Source: Pomacea canaliculata (taxonomy: Eukaryota > Mollusca > Gastropoda > Architaenioglossa > Ampullariidae). Taken from it: DNA of 64,000 nucleotides. The notes below the pieces were generated by a model. The model was not told the DNA's origin, did no database searches, and was given only the letters and a program-made list of their open reading frames with translations. The stretch lies in NCBI RefSeq assembly GCF_003073045.1, contig NC_037598.1, forward strand, positions 361,501 to 425,500, read 5' to 3'. Made by a program: the position numbers and the translations under genes. Below are positions 43,201 to 55,059 of this stretch, in pieces. Position 1 is the first letter of the stretch; each line of letters starts with the position of its first letter.

Positions 43201-46200
43201 TAACAGTTCTTTTTTATGGTTTATTTACTTGCATTAACGCAGGTAGGGGGTGCTTAGAATTTATTGCTAAGCTCCGTTGCTTCAGTTCCGTTGGAGTCGT
43301 GTTACCAGTCTGGAGACATAGACGGTGTCGGTGTTACTTCACGTACAGACACGTCTACGTGGGGGACTTTCAGGGTGTTGGTGCTGATTTTTTGCACCTG
43401 TTTATGAGAGTAAATGTAAGTAAGGAATGCATCTGTGTGTGAGTGTCTGCATTGGACGGTATAAGCTTACCATCTAAGCAAAGCAAAACACGGAGAATCA
43501 AAACACAGGAGAGGTCCATGATTCTTACCTTTTTTTTTTGGGGGGGGTGGCGGGGGGTAGTCTGCTAACGGCTTGTTTCCAGCAACTTCATGCTTCCAAA
43601 CTTTTTAAAATACAGGTTGGATGAACCCTAGGTGCTATGCCTCAGTTATATCAGCATGAATCATCATCAGTCGGCGATACACTAGAATCCTTCTACGAGC
43701 CTTTAAGTTATTACAATAAGCCTTCATTTATCCCGGAGGTATTTATACTAGCACGCAAGGGCAAGAAGGAGAAATACTCACTATATAAACAATCAAGAAT
43801 ACCATCACACGCACCAGACATATCCGTATACAAAAGCTCAGACCCGTATATAATTGCGAGTCATTCAGTTACTGAAGTGTTCGCAAGTCCTATGGCTGTA
43901 ACAACAAAGGGCGGTCTCAGTCGGGTGGTCATGCATGGAGCGACACAGAACTGGTGGCCCACTCTCATGAAAAGCTTGTCTATCCCCATATGTAGGTTGT
44001 AGACTCTTGATAATGTTCGCTGTTACAGCTAGTCTCTAGGGTACTCTGTTTTTCCCCAGTAACTGTTATTTAAGCAGGCCTGTACAACATGATTCAAATC
44101 GTTCTTCTCGTGACAATAAATTATTGTAACGATGTATGGGCACGAAGACCGCTCTCTATGTGTAGAATAACGGGATGAATATATGTAAGACTCAGAGTAA
44201 CTAGTTTAGGAGAAAAAAAAGAGGCGTGCTGAGCCTGATTTACACCGTGAGTGTTGCTGTCTCAGTAAAGTTCGAGGTCGGGTACTTTACATGTTTACCT
44301 GCAGTAATTTGATTTTTAGCATCTGCTTGGTGTATGGGTGGGAATTACCACATAAACATGGTTAATTGAGTTTTGACATTCATTCACTACTGGAGAAGAG
44401 AGAGAACCATGGACTTAGCAGTCAGCCAGCTCACCTGCTCATTAATCCATCGCCTTTGCAGGAAAACTGTCATCACCCGCTAAATACACGAAACAGAGTT
44501 TTTTCCCACACACCCGTTTGGTCACTGTAATCGCTGACAGCTTGTTTGCTAGCTTGTCCAAACCTTTTCTGATCACATTATGATGGTGTACACGCTGTTC
44601 TCTCTATCACTGTTCAAACCTTAACAAGTAGAAATTTAGCTTTCGGAGTCGACTTTTTTTTGCTAAGGAGCATCACACTAAACTTAGTTTCCACCTAGCA
44701 GTGTGAAGATAAAGAAACTAATTAAAAAAAAATGAACTCAGTTCAACAATTTCACATCCACATGTACACCATTTTTATTCATCTCCCTCCTTCGCTTGCC
44801 TCCTGTCATTAATGTCAAGAAATCTTAGGTCTCGGTATTTAATGGGACCAGAGAAGGTTTCAGGTTGAGCCTCGACGTAAAAATACCCGGATGTGATTTG
44901 TCAGCCCACCCCCAAATAGCCTCGGGTACAAACCTTGCGAAATGTTATCCCCTCTGTAGGGGGCGGATTCTAAACTGAAGACAATAAGTGGTTGTGTTGG
45001 CAAAACAACAGAGGGTCTTTCCTTATTGTTTGAGTTTTTCTGTAAACATGAGAATCCTGCTGAACTTACTTACCTCAGCTGTGGCTGTTTATGATCCTGT
45101 GATAGATATTAGGTATTATTAAAAATGTGTCTGATGTAGGTACGGTTGAGGCGACAAAGAAGGTTAAGCCAGCTTGATATAATGAATTTGATTGATAATT
45201 TTGATAAATTTGACAGAGAATTCTGACAATTGCTTGAGTACAGAATAAAAGGTAAGGTAAGAACACAGATTAACTTATATCCAGCAGATAATCCCAAAGC
45301 TAATTGTAATGATGGTCTATCAGCTCGCAGGTAAGGTGTGAAGCTGTCCTACTAGGATAGTGTCGTAGAACACATCGCGCATTGCTTAAATGAATAAATA
45401 CAAAAGGGAGAAAACTCCTGGTACATTCAGGATTTGTTCTAGTATTGATTACTTCCCTTTAACAGCTGAAAACGTCAATCAGTTACTTTGTTACTTTTGA
45501 AAGTAGGAAAGTTTTAGTTGACTAAGCGCCATTTTGGCAGTATTTACGGGTTACTCAATTCGACATGGATTTGTACTCCAACGACTGGGAATTATAAGAA
45601 AATAGTAAGTAATATTTAAATCATAATGTCTGTTTCAAAAGTAAATATGTGTTTTGGCAATGTATGTTTGCATATAATGTAGAAATAATTTTTAAAGAAC
45701 TTTCGAATTTTTGACCTGACTTCGCTATTTGTCTCTGTCCCATAGAGCTGCAATCTTTCATTTTAATTTAGTAGAAAACAAACGTATAATTCCTAAAAGT
45801 CAAACCACGAAAATGTATAAAAAAATGCTCTTTAAAACGGTGTGTCACAGTTAGCTGTCTTTATTAGAGGTTAATATTTATAAATAGTCAAAAATATTCG
45901 ATCGCTGGTTTTTCAGCCCTTAGTCACGTGTAGCCAGTAAGTTAGATAACAGAAGTAATTACACGTAGTGTTAATTAACAACACTCTAAGTGCAATTAAA
46001 CAATCATAAGACTTATAATCATAGAATTTTTATTAAAACAAATATTTAATATATCACAACTTCAATCAAACTAAATTGTTCGACTTCACTTAATACTGGT
46101 ATCCAGTATTTATTAATGTAATAATATTTAATAAATAACAATTAAACACACTGGATCTTACAGAACTATTGTTGAGTTTATATTAACATTATCACAAAGT

Positions 46201-46620
46201 AGTCATTTAAAACCTTACATCAAAATACTGCATTCTGAAAGACGCAGAGTTAACAACTCTTTGTCAAGTAATTAATCTGAATCAAGTGCTTAATTATAAA
46301 CAGTAGCTTAATAATAAAAATGTTTACAACTACAGACGAAAAGACATAACAAAGGTGAACAAATAAAGACTATTAACTGTAAGTCAAATATTTTTGCTGT
46401 GCAGACGAGAAAACCAAGTGAAAAGAAAGGACGTATACAAAAAGAAAAAAAAACCAAATTCCTAGGAAAGGGTCACATGTAGAAATTTCATTAATATTTT
46501 ATCAAAAACATTCTTAGACAAAGTCGGTGACAGGAAGCTGGTTATCAAACAAGGCAAACAGTAGCAGAAACTTAAACAATGCACATAGGCTTCTGGAATT
46601 AAGCATTTGCAATGTTAAAG
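40270..46620. other. Long AT-rich interval with no firmly supported gene
   Basis: A short minus-strand frame from 41,620 (MSDESVPAATSTSTIAPRHI) has a good start context but no donor that I can find. A plus-strand frame from 43,059 (listed separately) is a possible first exon. Positions 43,532-43,560 hold T and G runs. Positions 45,450-45,575 carry a dispersed repeat found inverted at 21,060. The rest is AT-rich sequence in which I see nothing. Confidence 0.5.
43059..43192 (+). CDS. Possible first coding exon, function unknown
   Basis: A start codon in a favourable context (TCAAGATGG) opens a frame encoding MAQDRIFLGQPVRQKTLDAL and continuing to KYTVHSG. The composition is charged and not repetitive, unlike the surrounding DNA, and it would end at a donor (TTCTG|GTATCA). 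Beyond that the frame becomes atypical. I found no partner exon and do not recognise the protein. Confidence 0.3.
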
Positions 46621-46623
46621 CAC

Positions 46624-46685
46624 CCGGGCTCCGGTGCATAGGCGGTCTTAACTCGAGTTAAGACCGCCTATGCACCGGAGCCCGG
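46624..46685. repeat. Perfect 62-bp palindrome
   Basis: Each 31-base arm (starting CCGGGCTCCGGTGCATAGGC) is followed immediately by its exact complement, with CTCGAG at the centre and no loop. It is GC-rich inside a very AT-rich stretch. It has no open frame of note and no clear target duplication. Confidence 0.97.
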
Positions 46686-46689
46686 AGCC

Positions 46690-47265
46690 CCGTACTCCAT
46701 CTTTAAAAAGGAAATTTCATCAAATGTTTGACCAGGCTGCAATGTTGTTGTAATGTCACACATAAGGCTAATTTAACACCAGGTAAAAACTAACGTGAAG
46801 TTCCGAAAAAATAAAACGTTAAAAAGTGAGATTAAAGCTGAAAGAATCAAACGATGATGGTGACAAAGTCAAACACACAGATAAGGACGAGGCTGAATGA
46901 TGGACGGACTGATGGAGGTGTGGACGAAGATATGTACTGCTCAGTCATTTCAGTATGACGTCATAGATGAGGATTCAATGGTCATTGCTGACAACCAGCA
47001 ACAAATGTCACGAATAATAATATTGTAAATATTGATAAAAATAGTAATGTCTGGTATGCATGTGACTGTAACAGACTCAATCTATTTAATTCTCCTATGA
47101 AGGAAAATGAGCCCGGTTTTTTTCTGGTCATGCGCCTTCGTCCCTTGGCCACCTTTATTTGTAAACAGAGACAGAGAATAATAAGCATGACATACGCACC
47201 CCAGTCTAAACTACCCTCCCCCGTCTACATGTCTTGTAACAAGTAAAACAAATAAAGTTTTGTAG
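46690..47265. other. AT-rich 3' flank of mucin-like gene 4
   Basis: No gene is recognised here. The sequence follows the last exon of the gene at 47,270-55,050, and no consensus AATAAA was found on the minus strand close to the stop. Confidence 0.5.
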
Positions 47266-47269
47266 TTCT

Positions 47270-50200
47270 TCAGATGAAGCATTTTAGAAACAGCAGCATG
47301 AAGCAAGTGAGAGGCAGGTGTCCAGTTTGTTTTTCCGAAGAGCTGTCTTGTGAAGTGCTGTTCTGTGTTTCTGAAAGTAGAAAATGATCACCCTTCTGAA
47401 TTGTTTAACTTTTGTAAATACATCACTTGTCTGTGTCTGTCTCACGGACACAAAACAAACTAAATACTATTGACACACAAGTGCTTTGAGACACATCCAT
47501 GCCCAAACACGAACATGTAGTCACTAAACAAAGACATAATCACGACAAAGCCGGTGACAATATGAGTCTTTTGCTGTGTAGAACCATCTAGAAAGTGAGA
47601 TGCTCACCTGTCATCGTAGTGTTCAGGTTGAGAGACGTGGTAGTTGAGCCTACTGTAGGAGACGACTGTATAGAGGAAGCGGAGGATGGACTCTTACTAG
47701 ACATTGTAGTCGCAGTCCCTACTGTGGGTGACGTTTGACTGACTGATGATGTAGGTGCTGCAGTAGATGTAGCTGTCGGAGATGTAGCTGAGTCCGACAA
47801 TGTTGAACTTCTAAGAGTGGAAGAGGTTGCGACCGCTGATGTATTTGGTGTTGTTACTGGATACACAATTCATAACAAAACACATGTTTTGTTATGTCGG
47901 TTGTTGACGTAACACTTGTTGTCATGTCAGTTGTTGACGTAACACTTGTTGTCATGTCTGTTGTTGACGTAACACTTGTTGTCATGTCTGTTGTTGACGT
48001 TACACTTGTTGTCATATAGGTTGTTGACAAGCACGAACATGTTGTCACTAAACAAAGACATAATCACGACAAAGCCGGGTGACAATATGAGTCTTTTGCT
48101 TGCTATGTTTATGCTGTGTAGAACCATCTAGAAAGTGAGATGCTCACCTGTCATTGTAGTGTTCGTGTTCAGAGACGTGGTAGTTGAGCCTACTGTGGGA
48201 GACGACTGTGTAGAGGAAGCGGAGGATGGACTGTTACTAGACATTGTAGTCGCAGTCCCTACTGTGGGTGACGTTTGACTGACTGATGATGTAGATGACT
48301 TATCAATTGTTGTCGAAGATGTTGACGAAGCAATAGTTGTCATGTCGGTTGTTGACGTAGCACTTGTTGTCGCATCGGTTGTTGACGTTTCGGTAGCTGG
48401 ACTTGCTACTGTGGTCGATTCTGTAGTAGAGGTCGTTGTCGAAGTTGTCTCTGATATACACAGAGTGGTTGAGTCTGTTGTACTGGAGAACCCATCAGTT
48501 GAAGTGCTGCATGCTTCTGTCACTGAAAACAACCAACCTACACTTAAAACAGTTTTTGTTAGCGCGAAACGAGGGCTCATGTGAAGTCTCTCGCGGTTCG
48601 ACACGTTGGCGAGAAAAAAAATCTTTATTTGAAAATACTGTCGATGTCAAGAGAGTGTCCATTGCGTTCATTGCCATTCGTGGAGTAATAATGTGGACTC
48701 GACACCACCCATACAGCAAGAAGAGGATCAATTATTTATTAACTGCTAATTAATTACTGCTACAGAAGGTCATAAATGTTACTGCTCGGTGATGCCGACT
48801 GATTGTGTGCACATCATGTTTACACTAATTACTGTAATTAAATTTTATCGGTTTAACTACTATGAAGCTATCTAATTTATGAAGAAGAGTATTTTGTGAA
48901 CTAGTGTTATGAGTCATGTTTACGGAAGAGGCGTGTTTTCAGTCACATTTAAAGGATTCAATAGCGGGTAGGTGGCGGGTATGGAAAGGGAGAGAGTTCT
49001 ACTGTTTCGCTGCCAATACCTAAACATCCTGTGTCCATGTGTTGTTGTTGTGGTGACAGGAAGAGTAAGACGACGATCATCAGACGGGGGGCGGAGTTGT
49101 GTAGCTGGGATGTAAGGGAAGAGCAGTTGGGAGAAATAATCAGGGCAGGAGCCAGTAAAGAAATTGAAATACAGCACAGACAGTTTGTATTGGATGCCAG
49201 AACGGATGGGAATCTGTCACAGACACTCGCACTCCCACAAAGGCGGGACATTTGCGAATTCTTTTCTATTGAAAACAAATCTACCTTTTTGGTAGGCCCG
49301 TATATATTTCATAAACTAATAAAATACATTAAAACGTTAAAAATAATTCCCTAGCAAACAATTAATCTTTACTACTATCTCATATATATTATGATTAATT
49401 ATTAATAATCTCTAATTCTAAACTCTCCTGAGAGAAAGTTCATTTCTTGATATTAAACGTAAGAAATATTGAATGTAAAGTTTGACACAACACTGCTTTC
49501 ACTGTATCAACAGTCACTTGGGACTAATGTTCCATAAATATCTATATATATATCATACACACTTACAACTTAAAGGTAAAAACAATGACACAAACAAAAC
49601 ACAACTGTCGTCTCTACTTGGGGTCAGAGGTTATACACTGATTGTCACTGTCTCTGGCGACGAGCGACCTCATCCACTTCTCAACATATCAAACGCTGGT
49701 TTTGGGGGTCAGACGTCGTCTTCCTGGGTCATGTGCTCTAGAAACCGATAAACTAACCTCTAAAAAAAACAAAACAACACAAAAACACTTCATCCAGGCC
49801 CATTAGTCCGGGCATTAGCCAGACCCAAACACTCATGGCCCCTCTCCCGGTCCTTCACGCCGTGTGTCCTCGGAAGTGAGGCGCTGACCCACAACAGTTA
49901 ATTTGAACTTTCTTCCTCCCTTTCTTGTTCTACTATGTAAAAAAAATAATCCCGATTAGTCATTCAGCAGGTGGGCTCAGCCAACATCACTGTGAGGACT
50001 GTTATCTCTGACACCATCTGTGACAGTAGCCGGTGCGGAAAGCAAGGGAAAGGAGTGGCATGGTTCCATGTCCTGGCTCTGATCACCAGACATGCAGCAG
50101 AGTTCTGTACTTTCTGGATTTTGGTGTCATTGTGGATGAGGTGTGAGGGGCAGCTGGCAAGCAATGAGTTGCAGTAATCAAGCCGAAAAAGAACAAACAC

Positions 50201-53200
50201 GGACAAGAGTTATGGAAGCGAACGGAGAATGTGACGGATGGCGCTGATCTTACGGTGTTTATAATAGACATACAAACATACAGATGTAACTTGTCTATCA
50301 TAATAGACAGACTGACAGACAGATGTAACTTGTTTAGCAAGAGTCAAGTCTGCAGTGACAATGAATTTCAGATTCCTGATGGAGGACACAATGGTGATGT
50401 GGGTTTCGCCCACCTTGATGTCATTTGGTGGACAAAAGAATAAAGATGGATTTTTTTCTTCTTGAACATAGAAGGACTTCCGTTTTATTATGGTTTGTCA
50501 CCATCATGTCTTTGATATCACTGATACAGGCTTCTATGGTGCTGGTAGCAGACTGAGACTTCCGGTGGAATGGAGCGGTACAGCTGCGGATCATCAGCAT
50601 ATGATTGTTATAAACCTTGTAAGACTTGTAGTATTTTTGTCTGTCTCGGTTAACCCTGAAAGTCGGATCATACTACTGTCTATTCTGCTCTCGATATGTC
50701 CGCCTACCAACATCATCATGCACCGAGACGTCTACACCACGTAGGTCGGGATGTGTCACAGCTACGTTGCCATGGACTCAACCAATGGGAGAGCTTGGAA
50801 TATAACTTACATACATCCACAGCGCAGCCATGAATTTGACCGATTGATGGATGTCACCTGCACTCTATATTCAGACCAAATAATAATATAACACAACAAC
50901 CATTGAATTTAAAGATAAGTATAAATTGAAAAAGCTGTCAACCATAAATAATTAGAATATTATACGTTAAAAACAATCAAAAGAAATCTTAACTCCTTAA
51001 TTAACACCAATCCAAAAACCCTAACAGTTCCCTCTCCAGTCAAATATCCAATGGTCATTCACTTCCGGAGATGCAGTCCTCCTTAAGAGGTCCACTTCAC
51101 AAGAATATATACACAGTCTCCACTCCTAAACTCCGCCAAGGACGGTCCCAAGCCCGGCTGAAAAAGGAGGAGGGTTGGGCGTGGGGCTAGCACCCCCACC
51201 CCGTAAAACAAACCCTTGCTACAAAAACATCGACAACAGCAAAACAATGGCCAACAGTCCTGGAAGAGGAAGGGCCTTCACCTAGAGGGAGTATGACGTG
51301 TTGCGGTGAAAGCCGATCTTCGGAAGCTACAACACCGACCACCCTTCTATCGACCAGGAAAACACTTTCCATGGGCACGTGAACGTGCGAACTATGTTCG
51401 AGGCAGGAAAGGCAGCCCAGATAGCAGCAGAAATGCGAGACTACAAACTGTCACTCCTCGGACTTTGTGAAACTAGGTGGACGCAGTCAGGACAACAGCG
51501 ATTGGCAACAGGCGAGCTGATCCTCTTCTCGGGGCATGAGGAAGACGGCGCACCACACACAGAGGGCGTAGCGTTCATGCTGGAGAAGGAAGCACAGAAG
51601 GCGCTTATTGGCTGGGAGGCAAGAGGTCCCCGATTCATCACAGCGTCCTTCTCTACAAAGAAGAAGAGACTAAAGATGAATGTGATCCTGTGCTATGCCC
51701 CAACCAACGACAGCAGTGAAGACGCCAAGGAGCACTTCTACGACGAATTGCAGAGCATCCTGAACAGACTGAGTGACAGAGACATCAATATCCTCATGGA
51801 GACTTCAATGCTAAGATTGGAGCAGACAATACAGGATATGAAGAAGTGATGGGGAAGCACGGTCTAGGAGACATGAACGACAACGGGGAGCTGTTTGCTG
51901 ACATCTGTGCCATGAACAACTACGTGATTGGTGGAAGCGTGTTCCCACACAAGAAGATCCACCGAGCAACATGGGTTTCACCAGACCACGTGACAGAGAA
52001 CCAAATAGACCACATATGCATCGCAAAAAAGTTCAGAAGATCGTTGATGGATGTCAGGGTCAAGAGAGGAGCAGATGTGGCGTCCGACCACCACCTTGTG
52101 ACAGCAAAGCTTAAACTAAAGCTGAAGAAGAACTGGACAGACCACGAAAGAAGAAAAGCAAGATACAACGTGAACTACCTGAAAGACCCCAAGATGAAAG
52201 AAGAATACAAGACAGCAGTCCACAACAGATTTCAAGCACTCCAAGAACTACTTGACGAAGAGACACCCCCAAATATCGAGACCAGTGGAACAACATCAGA
52301 GAGTCTTTCAATACAGCATGCGAGGAAGTCCTTGGAAGAAGGAAACCAAAACAGAAAGAATGGATCACACCAGAAACACAGAAGAAGATCCTCGAAAGAA
52401 AGAGAAAGAAAACTGAAATCAACAACAGTAGAACTAGATCGGAGAAGGCAATAGCGCAGAAAGAGTATAGCACAGCGAATGCCGAAGTGAAGCGGAGCAT
52501 CAAACAAGACAAGAAGAACCACATAGAGGAGCTAGCAACAGAAGCAGAAGAGGCAGCAGCAAGTAGGAACATGAAGAGACTGTACGATACGACCAAAAAG
52601 CTGACAGGAAAGATTAGACATTCAGAGCGACCAGTCAAGGGCAGAGACGGCAACACACTGATGGGAACAGACCAGCAGCTGAACAGATGGGCCGAACACT
52701 TTGAGGAATTGCTCAACCGACCACCACCAGTAAATCCACCAGACATCGAAGAAGCAGCGAGAGACCTACCGATCAACTGCAACAAGCCAACCAAAACCGA
52801 GATCAGAAGAGCCATAACACAACTGAAGAATAGGTAAAGCCCCAGGACCAGACGAGATACCAGCAGAGCACTGAAAGCCGATCCTGACCTATCCGTCAAC
52901 ATGTTGCACAGACTGTTTGAGAGGGTTTGGAAAGAGGAACAGGTCCCGGCAGACTGGAAAGAAGGACATCTCATAAAGATCCCAAGAAGGGGGACCTCAG
53001 CCGATGCGAGAAACTACAGAGGCATCACTCTTTTGTCCGTGCCTGGCAAGGTCTTCAACAGAGTCATACTGGAGAGACTGAAGGGCCCAGTGGACCAGAT
53101 ACTTCGAGAGCAGCAGCAGGCTTCAGACAAGACCGATCGTGCACAGACCAGATAGCAACACTGCGGATCATCGTAGAACAGTCTATAGAGTGGAAACTCG

Positions 53201-55050
53201 CCTCTCTACGTCAATTTCGTGGACTACGAGAAGGCATTCGACAGTGTGGACCGAGAGACGCTGTGGAAACTGCTGAGACACTATGGCATCCCGAGGAAGA
53301 TCGTCAACCTGATCCGCAACTCATATGAGGGAATGACGTGCCGAGTAGTGCATGAAAGACAGCTAACAAGAAGCTTCGAGGTGAGGACAGGGGTCAGGCA
53401 AGGCTGCCTGCTTTCACCGTTGCTGTTCCTGATCGCAATCGACTGGGTGATGAAGCAAGCCACCAATGAAAGGCGAAACGGAATCCAGTGGACTCTGTGG
53501 AACCAACTAGACGACCTTGACTTTGCAGACGATCTGGCACTCCTGTCCCACAGCCACCGACAGATGCAAGAAAAGACATCAGAGATCCAGTCAGCCTCGG
53601 CACAAGTGGGGCTACACATCCATAAGGGCAAGACCAAGATCCTGAAGGTCAACACTGACTGCGAAGAGCCAATCAGGTTGGATGGGGAGCCGCTAGAAGA
53701 AGTCGACACCTTTACCTACCTCGGGAGTGTGGTGGACAAACAGGGAGGGACAGACGCGGATGTAAAGACAAGAATTAACAAGGCAAGAGGCGCTTTCATA
53801 AAGCTTGGAAAGGTCTGGAGCTCCGGGAGCATAGGCTACACGACAAAGATCCGTCTCTTTAACTCCAACGTCAAGTCAGTCCTACTATACGGAGCAGAAA
53901 CATGGAGGACGACCAAGGGCACAACGAAGAAGATCCAAACGTTTGTCAACCAGTGCCTGCGCAGAATCCTCAGAATTCACTGGCCAGAGAGGATAAGCAA
54001 CACCGACCTGTGGCAGAGAACGAAACAACAGCCCATAGAGGAGGAAATCCTGCGGAGAAGATGGGGTTGGCTAGGACACACCCTAAGGAAACCAACATCC
54101 AACGTCACAAGACAGTCGCTGACGTGGAACCCCCAGGGAAAGAGAAAGCGAGGAAGGCCGAGAAACACCTGGAGACGGGACCTCGCCGCCGACACCAAGC
54201 TCACCGGATTTGGATGGGGTCAGCTGGTGACGGTAGCCCAGGACAGGAGGCGTTGGAGGGCGGTCGTCGATGGCCTATGCACCAGGAGGGGCGAAGGGCA
54301 TAACTAACTAACTCCACTCCTACCTCTCCCCTTCCTGTAGCTCGGTACGATCTACCCACCGACAGCCCAAGAACACAAAGTGGATAGCCAAAAGAAATAA
54401 AATAATATAACAAAATCTTGACAGAAAATTACTAGTCTTTAAAATAGAGACTTCACTTAGAAAAGCATTCAACCCCCTCACACACACACCAAACCAGTAA
54501 TCTACTTTCAGCAATTTACCTTAAACAAAGAAATTACTCTCTCAAATTAAAATTTCTACCATTAATTCCCTACATCAACCATCGTTTTTAAACAAAAAGG
54601 GACATACACAGCGACTCATCTCAACAGGTTCAAACAAACATATTGTGTTTTTATCTCTATCCAATTTGACTACCCCATGCTACCATCTAGTCGAATCAGT
54701 GATTTTGACCGTATCATCTCGCTCGATTTTTTTTTATCACAACAAAATGTCTTTTTGACTTTCTTAAGCCACAATTTCTTCTATTAAACAAAAGTTACAA
54801 TGTTTTTCATGTAAGGTCTACACCTAGAAGCTAAAATATGAACTGTTAGAAACATGTTCTAGGAATTCACGGAGAAAAAGAAAGTAGAAGACATAGAAGG
54901 AAAGAAGCTAAAACTAGAAAGAACAAATACAAGACAAATGTAAAAAGTACAAAGACAAAAACAAAGCCATGTAAACAAAACTCCAGTGAAGTATTTACCT
55001 GTCCTCAAGTACAACAGGAAGAAGATGAACTTAAAAGTCAGGACATCCAT
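47270..55050 (-). CDS. Secreted mucin-like protein 4, Ser/Thr-rich with two duplicated exons
   Basis: The gene has four exons on the minus strand, 55,050-54,999, 48,522-48,148, 47,856-47,608 and 47,370-47,270, for 258 residues. All introns are phase 1 with GT-AG ends. Exon 1 is again 52 bases and encodes a signal sequence (MDVLTFKFIFFLLYLRT). An upstream in-frame ATG exists but would bury the signal. Exon 2 begins VTEACSTSTDGFSSTT and continues with Ser/Thr-rich sequence. Exon 3 is a diverged duplicate of its second half (both contain SSVSQTSPTVGTATTMSS). The last exon encodes NSTSQDSSSEKQTG followed by a hydrophobic end (LPLTCFMLLFLKCFI), which looks like a GPI-anchor signal. The sequence is not obviously homologous to genes 1-3 although the architecture is identical. 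A 3.2-kb LINE lies in intron 1. Confidence 0.75.
47510..48148. repeat. Tandem exon-intron duplication in mucin-like gene 4
   Basis: The segment around 47,510-47,770 recurs at about 48,035-48,300, covering intron sequence (acaaagacataatcacgaca), the donor (tgctcacctgtcat) and the 3' part of the Ser/Thr exon. The duplication produced exons 2 and 3. Confidence 0.88.
47890..48022. repeat. 30-bp minisatellite, about four units
   Basis: On the minus strand each unit encodes the ten residues DMTTSVTSTT. It lies in the intron between exons 2 and 3 of mucin-like gene 4 and resembles part of exon 2 (TSATSTTDMTT). It is probably a decayed exon segment, since no usable splice sites flank it in frame. 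Confidence 0.85.
48530..49965. other. Intron 1 of mucin-like gene 4, proximal part
   Basis: This part is AT-rich, and I see no exon in it. Some frames (for example 48,958-49,354, open on both strands) have no recognisable features. Confidence 0.45.
49970..50420 (-). mobile_element. CR1/L2-like LINE fragment (RT C-terminal region)
   Basis: The minus strand encodes, with frameshifts, IVSSIRNLKFIVTADLTLAK, then RKISAIRHILRS, then FRLDYCNSLLASCPSHLI and IQKVQNSAACLVIRAR. These are typical of the end of the RT domain in CR1/L2 elements. A segment of about 45 bases encoding VTSVC(Q/L)(S/Y)VYY is tandemly duplicated inside. It is dead and truncated. Confidence 0.85.
51129..54311 (+). mobile_element. 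Full-length APE-type non-LTR retrotransposon, inactivated
   Basis: This 3.2-kb element has a single polyprotein: endonuclease (LNVRTMFEAGKAAQIAAEMR-type start after 51,379; ASDHHLVTAKL near 52,080), linker, RT (NYRGITLLSVPGK near 53,014; VDYEKAFDSVDRETLW near 53,218; LDDLDFADDLALLSHS near 53,508) and a C-terminal domain (WGWLGHTLRKPTSN). The catalytic FADD is intact. Single-base indels near 51,798, 52,270, 52,832, 52,867, 53,119 and 53,198 break the frame, so it is inactive. It ends in a (TAAC)3 tail and is flanked by an 11-base direct repeat CTCCACTCCTA (51,118-51,128 and 54,312-54,322). Similar proteins are often labelled endonuclease-reverse transcriptase. The clade is uncertain. It sits in intron 1 of mucin-like gene 4 in the opposite orientation. 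Confidence 0.92.
54323..54990. other. Intron 1 of mucin-like gene 4, distal part
   Basis: This part is AT-rich, with purine-rich stretches near 54,870-54,960. No exon is seen. Confidence 0.5.
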
Positions 55051-55059
55051 GTTGATTTT

